From assembly GCF_029868625.1 (NCBI RefSeq), contig NZ_JARWOJ010000359.1, positions 1 through 50,183 on the forward strand: a stretch of 50,183 bases of DNA, given 5' to 3'. Both the position numbers and the translations under genes were made by a program. Of this stretch, positions 35,849 through 43,843 are shown piece by piece (the first letter of the stretch is position 1; each line of letters begins with the position of its first letter). This DNA is from Nocardia neocaledoniensis. GTDB lineage: Bacteria > Actinomycetota > Actinomycetes > Mycobacteriales > Mycobacteriaceae. A model generated the notes under the pieces. That model was given only the letters and a program-made list of their open reading frames with translations, did not search any database and was not told where the DNA came from.

Positions 35849-36121
35849 ATGGATGTGCAGATGCGACACCTGCGGTATTTCGTCGTCGTGGCTGAGGAAT
35901 CGAATTTCGCCCCGGCGGCGCAGGGCATCCATATCGCACAGCAGGCGCGCAGCGCCCAGGTCGAACAGCTCGAACGGGAGCTGGGTGTCACGTTGCTGGA
36001 ACGGAGTACCCGGGCGGTGTCCCTCACACCGGCCGGGGTGGAGTATCTGGAGGATGCCCGAGCGATACTGGCGCATGTGGAGCGTGCGAGTACCGATGTG
36101 ACGAAGGTGCTCGGCGCATGA
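35849..36121 (+). CDS. LysR-type regulator reduced to its HTH domain
   Basis: 90-residue protein consisting only of the LysR N-terminal wHTH and linker helix: HLRYFVVVAEESNFAPAAQG, IHIAQQARSAQVEQLERELG, VTLLERSTRAVSLTPAGVEY. Full LysR proteins are about 300 residues, with an effector-binding domain that is absent here. The stop TGA overlaps the ATG of the following PLP-enzyme gene (ATGA), so the end looks fixed rather than a random break. It may be a small autonomous DNA-binding protein that lost its sensor, or a decayed regulator. It lies 141 bp after tRNA-Arg. Confidence 0.82.
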   Translation: MDVQMRHLRYFVVVAEESNFAPAAQGIHIAQQARSAQVEQLERELGVTLLERSTRAVSLTPAGVEYLEDARAILAHVERASTDVTKVLGA

Positions 36122-37119
36122 GGACTCCCCTGCTGCATCAAGCCTTCCCCGAATTGCGTTCCACTCTGCCGCATCTGGCTCTCGGCACCGCGCCGACACC
36201 CGTCCGACCACTGCCCGGCCTCACCGACGGCGAGGCATCGGTGTGGCTCAAGGACGACGGCGAATTCGGTGACGGCGGATGGGGCGGCAACAAGGTACGC
36301 AAACTCGAATGGCTGCTCGCCGATGCGAAACGCCGTGAACGTCGGACGATTCTGACCGTGGGCGGTCTCGGCACCAACTGGGGGCTGGCTACGGCGCTGT
36401 ACGGGCGTGAACTCGGACTCTCGACCGTACTGGCGCTGGTCGACCAACCCGTGGACGAGCATGTACGAGCACAGCTGCGGCGACTGCGGCGCTCCGGCGC
36501 ACGTCTGCACTTCACCCGGACCAAGGCCCGGACCATCGCGGCCGCACCGCTGCTACTCGGCCGATACTCGCGGGGAGGAAGACCGCCCTATCTGCTCCCG
36601 GCCGGAGGTTCGTCGCCGGTCGGCACGCTCGGCTACGTCGAGGCGGCCTTCGAGATCGGCGCGCAGGTGCGGGCCGGGGAACTACCCGAGCCCTCGCACA
36701 TCGTGGTCGCGATGGGCTCGGGCGGGACTGCCGCTGGACTGCTGCTGGGCTTCGAACTCCTCGGCCTGACAACGCGGGTCGTCGGTGTCGTCGTCAATGA
36801 CACGCTGCGATTGGACGCCGTCACCATCACCCGGCTCGCCGCTCGAACCCGCAAGCTGCTCGCTCGCCGGGGAGCGATATTGCCCGCGCCCCAACAGAAT
36901 CCGGGCCGGCTGCGGATCGTGAACGACTGGCTCGGGCGGTCGTACGGGCACACGACTCCCGAGGGCGAGCGGGCGCTGAGACTGGCCGAGACGAACGAGA
37001 ACCTGGATCTGGAACCGGTCTACACCGCGAAAGCGCTGGCGGCACTGCTCGCGATGAACCACCGCGGCGAGTTCGGCCCCGGCCCCGTCCTCTACCTCAA
37101 CACCAACGGACCGCGATGA
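36118..37119 (+). CDS. D-cysteine desulfhydrase/ACC deaminase-family PLP enzyme
   Basis: 333-residue fold-type II PLP enzyme. The lysine that forms the Schiff base is in WGGNKVRKLEWLL, the family hallmark (GGNKxRKLE). The phosphate loop is AMGSGGTAAGLLLGF. At the position where ACC deaminase and D-cysteine desulfhydrase have QSNH, this protein reads LGTNWGLATAL, with Thr for Ser and Trp for His, so the substrate or chemistry is probably different. ATG at 36118 overlaps the LysR stub. Codon usage seems slightly less GC-biased than in neighbours, which may point to transfer beside the tRNA gene, but I did not count it. Confidence 0.82.
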   Translation: MRTPLLHQAFPELRSTLPHLALGTAPTPVRPLPGLTDGEASVWLKDDGEFGDGGWGGNKVRKLEWLLADAKRRERRTILTVGGLGTNWGLATALYGRELGLSTVLALVDQPVDEHVRAQLRRLRRSGARLHFTRTKARTIAAAPLLLGRYSRGGRPPYLLPAGGSSPVGTLGYVEAAFEIGAQVRAGELPEPSHIVVAMGSGGTAAGLLLGFELLGLTTRVVGVVVNDTLRLDAVTITRLAARTRKLLARRGAILPAPQQNPGRLRIVNDWLGRSYGHTTPEGERALRLAETNENLDLEPVYTAKALAALLAMNHRGEFGPGPVLYLNTNGPR

Positions 37120-37183
37120 CCACACCGATCACCGAACTGTCGGCGGCGCCGGCCCGTGGCAGTCGCATCCCGGCGCCCCGATG

Positions 37184-37789
37184 TCAGCGGCAGGCGCCGA
37201 GCCACCACCAGCCGCCGGACAGTGGGAATCGCGGGCAGATCGGATCACCGAAACCGTCGTAGGGACCGGAGCCGGGCGGGCCGGTGAAGTGGCCGTATCC
37301 CGCCGCACCGTCCGGGATTCCGACGTAGTCGGGAACGAACAGAACGGGCCGCTCCCCGGTGCCTATGTCGGCCACCTTGCAATTCGCCGACACCCAGCAC
37401 AGATGTCCCGGTAGCGATCTCCCGTAATAGCCGTCGGCCGTGCCCGGTGCCTCCATGTCCGCCACCGTCGCGAAGAGCGGGCGCTCGAGCTGAAACCGGA
37501 GCCACACGCCGACTTCGGGACGGACAACGAACAGCACCGGCGCACCGATCCCGATCACCGCGAGCACGACCGTGGTCACCAGCGTGCACCTGGTGGCGTG
37601 GCGGCTCGCGTGCCGCACCGCGAGCCCTGACCCGGCGACCACCCCGATGAAGGCCAGTGCCAGAAGCGGCAACGCCGCCAGCCACAGGTAGGTCAGGATC
37701 AGCCCGCGATGTAGCGCCGTCACCACGGAGAACACCGCCGCGGCGGCGGCCACCAGGAGCGGGATCGCCGAACGCCTTTTCGCCACCAC
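37184..37789 (-). CDS. Hypothetical membrane protein
   Basis: 201 residues, not recognised. There are three hydrophobic helices in the first ~90 residues (IPLLVAAAAAVFSVVTALH; LILTYLWLAALPLLALAFIG; TLVTTVVLAVIGIGAPVLFV). A soluble domain of ~100 residues follows, rich in Gly, Pro and Trp and ending GGWWWLGACR, with Cys in HLCWVSANCKVAD and DPICPRF that could form disulfides outside the cell. It converges with the PLP-enzyme gene. A function cannot be inferred. Confidence 0.65.
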   Translation of the reverse strand: MVAKRRSAIPLLVAAAAAVFSVVTALHRGLILTYLWLAALPLLALAFIGVVAGSGLAVRHASRHATRCTLVTTVVLAVIGIGAPVLFVVRPEVGVWLRFQLERPLFATVADMEAPGTADGYYGRSLPGHLCWVSANCKVADIGTGERPVLFVPDYVGIPDGAAGYGHFTGPPGSGPYDGFGDPICPRFPLSGGWWWLGACR

Positions 37790-37942
37790 CGCAACCTAAT
37801 CCACGGTGATGGGAAGTTCGCGCGGAGAATGTGGAGAACGTGTGCGCATGCCCGTCCACGGCAGGACCTGCCTCGACCGGCCCTGCTCGCCGGACCGGGC
37901 ATCAGGTGGCCGGGGCCGGTGACGATCCAGCAGGTCGGCAGG

Positions 37943-39997
37943 TCACCACCAGCCCAGGATCGGTTGCAGTGCCCGGCCGAGCGGACCGGACAGCGATCGG
38001 GAGTAGCTCGCGGTGAGGTGGTGTTCGTCGTGGTAGATCAGGATGTTGCCCTCGGCCACCGAGCAGAGGGTCGGTTCGCAGACCGCGTCGCTCAGGTCGA
38101 TCGGGAAGACGCTGGGGAACGCCGAACTCGGGGCGAGGGCCGGGTTGACCGGGGCGAACGCGTCCTCGCGGCGCATGCCGCAGCTGACGCGGTCGCCGCC
38201 GGCCGCCAGGCAGTCGGTGGCCTTGTAGCGCACGGTTCCGCGGCGTAGCCATGGCGTATCGCGGATCGCGACCACGTTGAGTCCGCGATCCGACAGGGCC
38301 GACCACACGGCGAGGTAGTCGTCGGGGGTCTCGTCGCCGCCCTCCTCGCGGGGCCGGGTGCCGGTGGTGAACACCCAGTCGGGCCGGTCTACGCCGAGGC
38401 GGTCGATCACCTCGGCCGACCAGTCCCGGCAGTCCGGGTTCGGCTCGCCCTTGTACAGCGCGTCGGCGGCCATCGTGAGCGGACAGCCCATCTTCAGATA
38501 CACCTGAACACGGAACGCGTGCTCGTCGGCGAGGACCTGCAGTGCCGGGAGCCAGTGCTCGGCGTGGGAACTGCCGACGAGTGCGAGGGTGCGGTCGGCG
38601 TCGGGGTCACCGTAGACGCAGGTGACGACCTCGCGGGTGTCCCAGTCCGCGATGCAGCCGTCCCGGGTGGGCGGCGGCACGTCGGCGGCGGCCTCGAACA
38701 CCGTGGGCCGCAACGGTTCCGCCGACGTGGGCGCTCCCGAAGCCAGAGCCTCGGCGCCGGGATACCGCTCCGGGTTCTGCGCCTCGGCCGCCGCCGCCGG
38801 ACTCACGCGCAACGCGCTCTGCCAACCGACGGTGGTCGCCGTCGTCGCCGCGAGCAGCACCCCGACGACGACCCAAAGGGCACGGGTTTCCCCGCCCCGT
38901 CGCAACGGGAGTTCGATCCACCGGTGGGTCAGCCAGGCCAGCACCAGCGAGACGCCGATCACCGCGCTGCCTTCGGCCGGATTCGCTTGCGGGCTACCGC
39001 TTTCGGCGAGGAAGAAGATCAGGATCGGCCAGTGCCAGAGGTAGAGGGGATAGGCCAGGTCGCCCAGCCTGCGCATGACGGGATGCGCCAGGAACCGGTT
39101 CGGCCACGGCCGGTCGCCGGGCGGCAGGTGGGCGGCCGACAGGATCACCGCCGCGGTGGCCGCGACCGGCAGCAGCGCGGCGGGCCCGGGAAATCGATTG
39201 GCGCCGTCGAGGATCAGCCACCCGCAGAGGACCACGCCCGCGAGCCCGGCCGCGGCCAGCACGCCGCGGAGCCGGCGCGCGGGCACGACATACGGTGCGA
39301 CGACGGCGAGTCCGGCCCCGGCCAGCATTTCCCAGCCGCGGGCCAGCGTGTCGTAGTAGTTCCAGCCCTGGTGCGTGGCGGTGCCGGAGGCCGCGTAGCC
39401 GAACGAGGCGAGGCCGGCCGCGACCACGACCACACCGAGCACGAGGCGGGTGCGGCCGGGCTTGGCGCCCAGCCCGGCCATCACCGCGACGGCGAGCAGG
39501 ACCGCGACGTAGAACTGGGCCTGCACCGACATCGACCACAGGTGCTGGAGCGGGCTGACCGACGGGTCGGCGGCGAGATAGTCCGACCACGTCAGGGCCA
39601 GCTGCCAATTCTGGACATAGAACATCGACGCCAGAACCTGTGCGGCCGTGGACGACCACTGCGTATACGGCTGCCACGCGATGGTGGCCGCGACGACCGC
39701 CGCGAGCACCACCGCCATCGCCGGTACCAGCCGCCGGGTGGTACGCCGCACCACTGTCCATGCCCACGGCGAGTCCGTGCGCTCGGCCCGGCGCAGGACC
39801 AGGCCGGTGAAGAAGAAGCCCGAGAGCACCAGGAAGACATCCACGCCGCCCGAGACCCGGCCGAACCACACGTGGAAGACGACGACCAGCGCGATCGCCA
39901 GCCCGCGCAGGCCGTCCAGGTCGTCGCGGTACGCCGCGCGGGTCGCGGGCCGATCCTCGGCACGGGTGCGGGCCGACCCGACATTCGTGCCGGTCAT
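37943..39997 (-). CDS. OafA/YrhL-type acyltransferase with C-terminal SGNH domain
   Basis: 684-residue membrane enzyme that O-acylates cell-surface or secreted glycans. About ten helices of the acyltransferase-3 domain fill residues 25-390: RDDLDGLRGLAIALVVVFHV with the catalytic His, then GGVDVFLVLSGFFFTGLVLR, and LYLWHWPILIF. An extracytoplasmic SGNH-hydrolase-like domain follows, with Ser in LALVGSSHAEHW and the Asp/His pair in IYHDEHHLTASY. Both parts are typical of fused peptidoglycan or polysaccharide O-acetyltransferases. ATG at 39997. GtrA and a glycosyltransferase nearby suggest a surface-glycan locus. Confidence 0.93.
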   Translation of the reverse strand: MTGTNVGSARTRAEDRPATRAAYRDDLDGLRGLAIALVVVFHVWFGRVSGGVDVFLVLSGFFFTGLVLRRAERTDSPWAWTVVRRTTRRLVPAMAVVLAAVVAATIAWQPYTQWSSTAAQVLASMFYVQNWQLALTWSDYLAADPSVSPLQHLWSMSVQAQFYVAVLLAVAVMAGLGAKPGRTRLVLGVVVVAAGLASFGYAASGTATHQGWNYYDTLARGWEMLAGAGLAVVAPYVVPARRLRGVLAAAGLAGVVLCGWLILDGANRFPGPAALLPVAATAAVILSAAHLPPGDRPWPNRFLAHPVMRRLGDLAYPLYLWHWPILIFFLAESGSPQANPAEGSAVIGVSLVLAWLTHRWIELPLRRGGETRALWVVVGVLLAATTATTVGWQSALRVSPAAAAEAQNPERYPGAEALASGAPTSAEPLRPTVFEAAADVPPPTRDGCIADWDTREVVTCVYGDPDADRTLALVGSSHAEHWLPALQVLADEHAFRVQVYLKMGCPLTMAADALYKGEPNPDCRDWSAEVIDRLGVDRPDWVFTTGTRPREEGGDETPDDYLAVWSALSDRGLNVVAIRDTPWLRRGTVRYKATDCLAAGGDRVSCGMRREDAFAPVNPALAPSSAFPSVFPIDLSDAVCEPTLCSVAEGNILIYHDEHHLTASYSRSLSGPLGRALQPILGWW

Positions 39998-40121
39998 CGC
40001 CGACGGCTCCGCCTCGGCGAGATCGGTTCGGGCAGCGGCGAATCCGGGTTTCGGCGACGGGGAGGTGACCAGGACATGGCTAGTCTCCTACCACGCCCCG
40101 AACCGCCGGGTCCATTTGTGA

Positions 40122-40151
40122 CCGCCCGACCGGTGCGGACCGATCGGGCGG
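40122..40151 (-). terminator. Hairpin after the gtrA-like gene
   Basis: CCGCCCGA at 40122-40129 pairs with TCGGGCGG at 40144-40151, 10 bp beyond the gtrA stop on the minus strand. Confidence 0.6.
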
Positions 40152-40160
40152 CCGTGGAAA

Positions 40161-40664
40161 TCAGAAGACGAAGCCGCGCAAGGCGAGAAAGCGCAGCCCA
40201 CCCACCGCGGCCATGATGGCGAGCACGGCGCCCGCCTGCGCGACGTCGGTGAGACCGGGCGCCCAGAAATTCAGGCAGGCCAGCGCGGCCGTGGTGACGA
40301 GTACACCGAGCAATGCCAGCCCGCCGCCCTCCCACTGCGCGGTGAACCAGCCGACCCGGCCCGCCGCGCGGAAGGTGAGGCGCCGGTGCAGTTCGTTCGC
40401 GAGCACCGTGCTGACGATCGATCCGGCGCCATTGGCCACCAGCGTGCCTGCCCCGTTCATCGCCAGGAACAGCACGACATAGGCGATATTGCTGAGACCG
40501 CCGACCAGCGCGAAACGGACCAGCTGCGCGATGACATGACCACCGTTCAGATACCGCGCCGCGCGCGCGAACCGGCCGTCGGCGGCGGCGATGCGCGGCA
40601 ACCACAACTCGGTCAGGTCGACACCGGGGAGGACGCCCGGGCGGGTCAGTTGCAGCGTGGTCAT
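40161..40664 (-). CDS. GtrA-family membrane protein
   Basis: 167 residues with four hydrophobic helices: LVRFALVGGLSNIAYVVLFL opens the domain (the RFxxVGxxxT/S/N motif), followed by GAGSIVSTVLANELHRRLTF, the family's central helix and loop. About 45 soluble residues precede the domain. GtrA proteins are thought to help move lipid-linked sugars across the membrane for polysaccharide or teichoic-acid decoration. The promoter region to its right holds TATACGTA repeats. It is divergent from the glycosyltransferase operon at 40993, which fits a shared surface-glycan role. Confidence 0.88.
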   Translation of the reverse strand: MTTLQLTRPGVLPGVDLTELWLPRIAAADGRFARAARYLNGGHVIAQLVRFALVGGLSNIAYVVLFLAMNGAGTLVANGAGSIVSTVLANELHRRLTFRAAGRVGWFTAQWEGGGLALLGVLVTTAALACLNFWAPGLTDVAQAGAVLAIMAAVGGLRFLALRGFVF

Positions 40665-40992
40665 GGTGTTTCCGATCGAACGAGAGGTCGCCGTCGCCGG
40701 TTCGACAACACGACTGACTATACGTAGATGTATACGTACACGCAAGATCGCACCGCATCCGTCGGGACATCGGTGGTCGCCGATTTCGGCGGACAGGTTC
40801 CGCGTGCCGGACCATGCCCCCCCCGAAACAGGGCACGCGAAACCGGCACGCCGCTGTTTGGCGCAGGTGCCGCCGGGCATTGCGCCAGCGAGAACCGTTC
40901 GACGCAGGCGGCGAGCCACCCTCCGGGCGCCGCGCACCGCGCCGACCGCGTGGCGTTTTCGGTACGACCCCGCCCGAAAGGAGTTCCACACC
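40665..40992. promoter_or_regulatory. Divergent control region between gtrA and the glycosyltransferase operon
   Basis: 328 bp without a gene. It contains two direct copies of TATACGTA at 40719-40726 and 40731-40738, 12 bp apart, in a locally AT-rich stretch that supplies a -10-like TATAGT reading toward gtrA. Further right is a dyad CGCGTGCC (40801-40808)/GGCACGCG (40831-40838) flanking a run of eight C. The right edge holds AAAGGAG (about 40978-40984), the ribosome site of the small ORF at 40993. Confidence 0.5.
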
Positions 40993-41151
40993 GTGAACCC
41001 GTCACCCCTCGCGCGTCGGCTGGGCACCGTCCCGAGCACCGGCGGCTCATCGGGACTCGGCGCTGTCACCATGGGCGAGGGAATCGCCGGGGAGCGCGCC
41101 GACCTCGCCGGCGCAGCGGCGTCCGCGGGCGAGGTCGGGATGACGCCATGA
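40993..41151 (+). CDS. Small Ala/Gly/Ser-rich protein of unknown function
   Basis: 52 codons from a GTG with a strong AAAGGAG site eight bases ahead. The product begins MNPSPLARRLGTVPSTGGSS and is rich in Gly, Ala, Ser and Glu, with no cysteine, signal peptide or membrane helix. Its stop overlaps the glycosyltransferase ATG (ATGA). The good ribosome site and coupling argue that it is translated; it may be a leader ORF that sets expression of the operon, or a substrate-like peptide. No family recognised. Confidence 0.5.
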   Translation: MNPSPLARRLGTVPSTGGSSGLGAVTMGEGIAGERADLAGAAASAGEVGMTP

Positions 41152-42128
41152 CCATGACGATTCTGGTTTGGCACGCGCACGGCCCCTGGATGACCTCGTT
41201 CGTCCAGGGACCACACCGCTACCTGATCCCCCACGACCCGCGCTGGGGCACCTGGGCACTGGGCCGATGCGGTCGACCGTGGCCGGATCGTGCCGAGGAG
41301 ATCGCGCCCGAGGCCCTGGCCGGTGAACACGTCGACGTCGTGGTCGTCCAGCGGCCGCGCGAACTCGAGCTGGCGCGACGCTGGCTGGGTCGCACGCCCG
41401 GGGTGGATGTTCCGCTGATCTACGTCGAGCACAACACGCCCGCCGGGCATGCCGCGACCACCCGGCATCCGATGGCCGATCGCGACGACCTCACCCTGGT
41501 GCACGTCACCGAGTTCAACCGGCTGATGTGGGACAACGGGCGCGCCAGGGTCCGGGTCCTGCCACACGGCGTCCTCGACCCGGGCGACCGCTACACCGGC
41601 GAGCTCGAACGGGCGGCGACGATCGTCAACGAACCGGTGCGCCGCTGGCGGGTCACCGGCACCGATCTGCTGGCCGGACTGTCGGAGGTGGCGCCGATCG
41701 ACGTGTACGGCATGGAGACCGAGCACGTCCACACCGCCGTCGGCCGTCCGCGGGAACGGGTGTGCGGCCACGGCGACCTCCGCCAGGACAGGCTGCACGC
41801 CGAGGTGGCCCGCCGTCGGGTGTTCGTGCACACGCCGCGCTGGACCTCGCTCGGCCTGTCCGTGCTCGAGGCCATGCATCTCGGGATGCCGGTCGTGGCG
41901 GTCGGCACCACCGAGGCGGCCGCGGCGATCCCGCCCGACGCCGGGGTGGTGTCCACCGATGTGGCGGTACTGGCCGAAGCGGTCGCGCGATATCTGCGCG
42001 AGCCGGACCTGGCCCGGCTCACCGGCAAGGCCGCACGGCAGTGGGCGCAGGCCGATTTCGGTATCGAGCGGTTCGTCGGGCGGTGGAACGACCTGCTCGC
42101 CGAGACCGTCGCCGACGGCCGACGATGA
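41148..42128 (+). CDS. Family 1/4-type glycosyltransferase
   Basis: 326-residue cytoplasmic GT-B enzyme. The N-terminal half carries VVVQRPRELELARRWLG and IYVEHNTPAGHAATTRHPMA; RVRVLPHGVLDPGDRY is the usual interdomain turn. The C-terminal nucleotide-sugar half has VFVHTPRWTSLGLSVLEAMH, LGMPVVAVGTTEAAAAIP, matching the GT4 EGxGLxxxEA motif with variation. Coupled to the small ORF upstream and to the gmhA remnant downstream by 4-base overlaps. With the kinase at 42270 it suggests transfer of a heptose-like sugar, by inference. A second ATG two codons in is also possible. Confidence 0.85.
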   Translation: MTMTILVWHAHGPWMTSFVQGPHRYLIPHDPRWGTWALGRCGRPWPDRAEEIAPEALAGEHVDVVVVQRPRELELARRWLGRTPGVDVPLIYVEHNTPAGHAATTRHPMADRDDLTLVHVTEFNRLMWDNGRARVRVLPHGVLDPGDRYTGELERAATIVNEPVRRWRVTGTDLLAGLSEVAPIDVYGMETEHVHTAVGRPRERVCGHGDLRQDRLHAEVARRRVFVHTPRWTSLGLSVLEAMHLGMPVVAVGTTEAAAAIPPDAGVVSTDVAVLAEAVARYLREPDLARLTGKAARQWAQADFGIERFVGRWNDLLAETVADGRR

Positions 42129-42273
42129 CACACGTCCTGGTGGCCGCACACCCTGGCCTCGGTCTGTGACGACGCCATCGCCGTGGACGCCGAGTCGGCC
42201 GCGACGGTGCAGCAGACGCACCTCGGTGCACGCCGTGTGCACCGCCCTCGATCCCGCATTGGAGGCACTGTGA
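42125..42273 (+). pseudogene. Decayed sedoheptulose-7-phosphate isomerase (gmhA) remnant
   Basis: An ATG overlaps the glycosyltransferase stop (ATGA) and gives only MTHVLVAAHPG before stopping. In another frame, from 42153, follow LASVCDDAIAVDAESAATVQ-QTHL. After a frame change at 42225 come VHAVCTALDPALEAL and a stop that overlaps the kinase GTG. Spliced together, the last two pieces match the C-terminus of SIS-domain GmhA proteins (LAxxxDxxIxV...Q-x-x-H-xxxxHAxxxxxxxAL). The frame shift fits loss of five bases, and about 450 bp of the gene body is missing. Both gene overlaps survive, so the intact gene once sat in this operon. Confidence 0.7.
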
Positions 42274-43250
42274 CTTCGCATCCCGGACCGATAGTCGTGC
42301 TCGGCGACGTCTTCCTCGACATCGACGTAGACGGTCACTGCGCGCGCTACAGCCAGGACGACGCCCCCATCGTCGACGTCACCGCCACCCGATACCGGCC
42401 AGGCGCCGCGGGCCTGGCTGCCCGCCTCGCCGCGGGCGATGCCGACGAGGTGGTACTGATCGGCGGATTCGCCGACGATCACGCCGGGCACCAGTTGCGC
42501 GCGCTGCTCGAGCCGTACGTCCACGTCATCGGTGTGCCGCTGCACGGGTCGACGATCTGCAAGCAGCGGGTGTGTGCCGACGGTCTGTGCGCCGACGGTG
42601 CGGCCGGCGAGCGGGTGGTCATCGCCCGGTGCGATTCGGGCGACGGGAAAGTGGCGCCGGGGCCGGTTCCCACCGAGGTCGACACGGCCCTGGCCAGGGC
42701 CTCCGGCGTCCTGGTGTCCGACTACGGCCGCGGCATGACGTCCCATCCCCAGATCCGCGGCGTGCTGCGCACGCTCGCGCATCGCATCCCCGTCGTGTGG
42801 GATCCGCATCCGCTGGGTTCGCTGCCGATTCCCGACACCGCGATCGTCACCCCGAACCGGGGCGAGGCGCTGCGGCTGCTCGATGCGGGCTCGACGATCC
42901 GCGACACCGCCACCCTGGCCCGGCTGTGGTCCGCCCACGCGGTCGCGGTGACCCTCGGCGCCGAGGGCGCCTACCTGTGCGGCGAGGAGTTCCCCGCCGG
43001 GCTGCGTGTGCAGGTGCCGCCGGAGCGGCGTGCCCACGCCGGCGCCGACAACTGCGGCGCCGGTGACCGATTCGCCGCGGCGGTCACCGTCGTGCTGGCC
43101 GAGGGCGAGTCGGCGGAGCCCGCGGTCCGGCACGCGGTGAACGCGGCCGCGGACTTCGTGTGCCACGGCGGTGCCTTCTCGGTCGCCGAACCCGAACCGG
43201 CCGCGGTCGCGGCCATGGCGGCCACCGCGGACGTGGTCGGCTGGCGATGA
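42270..43250 (+). CDS. PfkB-family carbohydrate kinase, heptose-7-phosphate-kinase-like
   Basis: 326-residue ribokinase-fold kinase. The start VVLGDVFLDIDVDGHCARYS resembles the HldE/RfaE kinase domain (GDxxLDxyxxG). The anion-hole and catalytic motif is NCGAGDRF with GAGD at 263-266 and Asp266 as base; TPNRGEALRLL precedes it. It would phosphorylate D-glycero-D-manno-heptose 7-phosphate at C1 for nucleotide-heptose synthesis; the GmhA remnant just upstream supports that reading. GTG at 42270 with GGAGG at 42261-42265. There is no fused nucleotidyltransferase domain and none was seen in the window, so the pathway is incomplete here. Confidence 0.85.
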   Translation: MTSHPGPIVVLGDVFLDIDVDGHCARYSQDDAPIVDVTATRYRPGAAGLAARLAAGDADEVVLIGGFADDHAGHQLRALLEPYVHVIGVPLHGSTICKQRVCADGLCADGAAGERVVIARCDSGDGKVAPGPVPTEVDTALARASGVLVSDYGRGMTSHPQIRGVLRTLAHRIPVVWDPHPLGSLPIPDTAIVTPNRGEALRLLDAGSTIRDTATLARLWSAHAVAVTLGAEGAYLCGEEFPAGLRVQVPPERRAHAGADNCGAGDRFAAAVTVVLAEGESAEPAVRHAVNAAADFVCHGGAFSVAEPEPAAVAAMAATADVVGWR

Positions 43251-43369
43251 CCACACCCTCGCGCGCCTGGCTGGTCAGCGGCGACCGGTATTCGGCGTTT
43301 ACCCAGCTCGGCAGCGGGAAAGCGCACGTCGTCCACGCGAGCGGCCCACCGGCCGGCTCGCCTCCGTGA
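43247..43369 (+). CDS. Small ORF coupled to the kinase, possibly a gene remnant
   Basis: 40 codons from an ATG that overlaps the kinase stop (ATGA). The product starts MTTPSRAWLVSGDRYSAFTQ and is not recognised. The opening is faintly like a dehydrogenase N-terminus (xxWLVTGxxxGxGxAF) that soon degenerates, so it may be the 5' stub of a deleted gene, matching the decay seen at gmhA. It may also be translated as a small peptide. Confidence 0.3.
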   Translation: MTTPSRAWLVSGDRYSAFTQLGSGKAHVVHASGPPAGSPP

Positions 43370-43381
43370 AAGGAGAGTGCT

Positions 43382-43843
43382 GTGTCCACACGTGTAGGCG
43401 GAACGGGGACCGCGCGTTCGCCGATCCAGCTCGCCGCGCTGGCGGTCGGCGCGGTCTTCCTGCTGGTGGGAATCCTCGGCTTCGTCCCCGGAGTCACCAC
43501 CGAGTACGACAGCCTCGAATGGGCGGGCCACGAGTCCCACGCGAAACTGTTCGGCATCTTCACGGTGTCGGCGCTGCACAACATCGTGCACCTGCTGTTC
43601 GGCGTATTCGGGCTGATCGCGGCCGCGAGCGCGGTGGCGGCGCGGTCGTTCTTGCTCGGCGGCGGCGTGGTCTACCTGGTCCTGTGGCTGTACGGACTGC
43701 TCGTCGACCCGCACAGCGACGCCAATTTCGTGCCGCTCGACGACGCGGACAACTGGCTGCACCTCGGTCTGGGCCTCGGCATGATCGCGCTCGGTGTCCT
43801 CCTCGGCCGCCGGACGACGACCGCGGTGGGGCGGCGCCCGTGA
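43382..43843 (+). CDS. DUF4383 membrane protein
   Basis: 153 residues with four hydrophobic helices: LAALAVGAVFLLVGILGFVP, FTVSALHNIVHLLFGVFGLI, LLGGGVVYLVLWLYGLLV and HLGLGLGMIALGVLLG. The block HNIVHLLFG together with ADNWLHLGLG is diagnostic of DUF4383. Function of the family is unknown. AAAGGAG six bases ahead of the GTG at 43382 is a strong ribosome site. Its stop overlaps the next gene (GTGA). Confidence 0.9.
   Translation: MSTRVGGTGTARSPIQLAALAVGAVFLLVGILGFVPGVTTEYDSLEWAGHESHAKLFGIFTVSALHNIVHLLFGVFGLIAAASAVAARSFLLGGGVVYLVLWLYGLLVDPHSDANFVPLDDADNWLHLGLGLGMIALGVLLGRRTTTAVGRRP

Noticed and set aside
37116..37262. 48-codon frame whose ATG overlaps the stop of the PLP enzyme
   Set aside because: It runs into the convergent membrane-protein gene, has no recognisable content, and the ATGA may be chance; kept out as too weak.
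40814..40822. Run of eight C as a slippery or phase-variable tract
   Set aside because: It lies outside any gene and not between promoter elements; homopolymers of this size occur by chance in such DNA.
40161..43256. 1031-codon minus-strand open frame ending in GtrA
   Set aside because: Only the last 167 codons are a gene; the rest is antisense to the glycosyltransferase and kinase genes.
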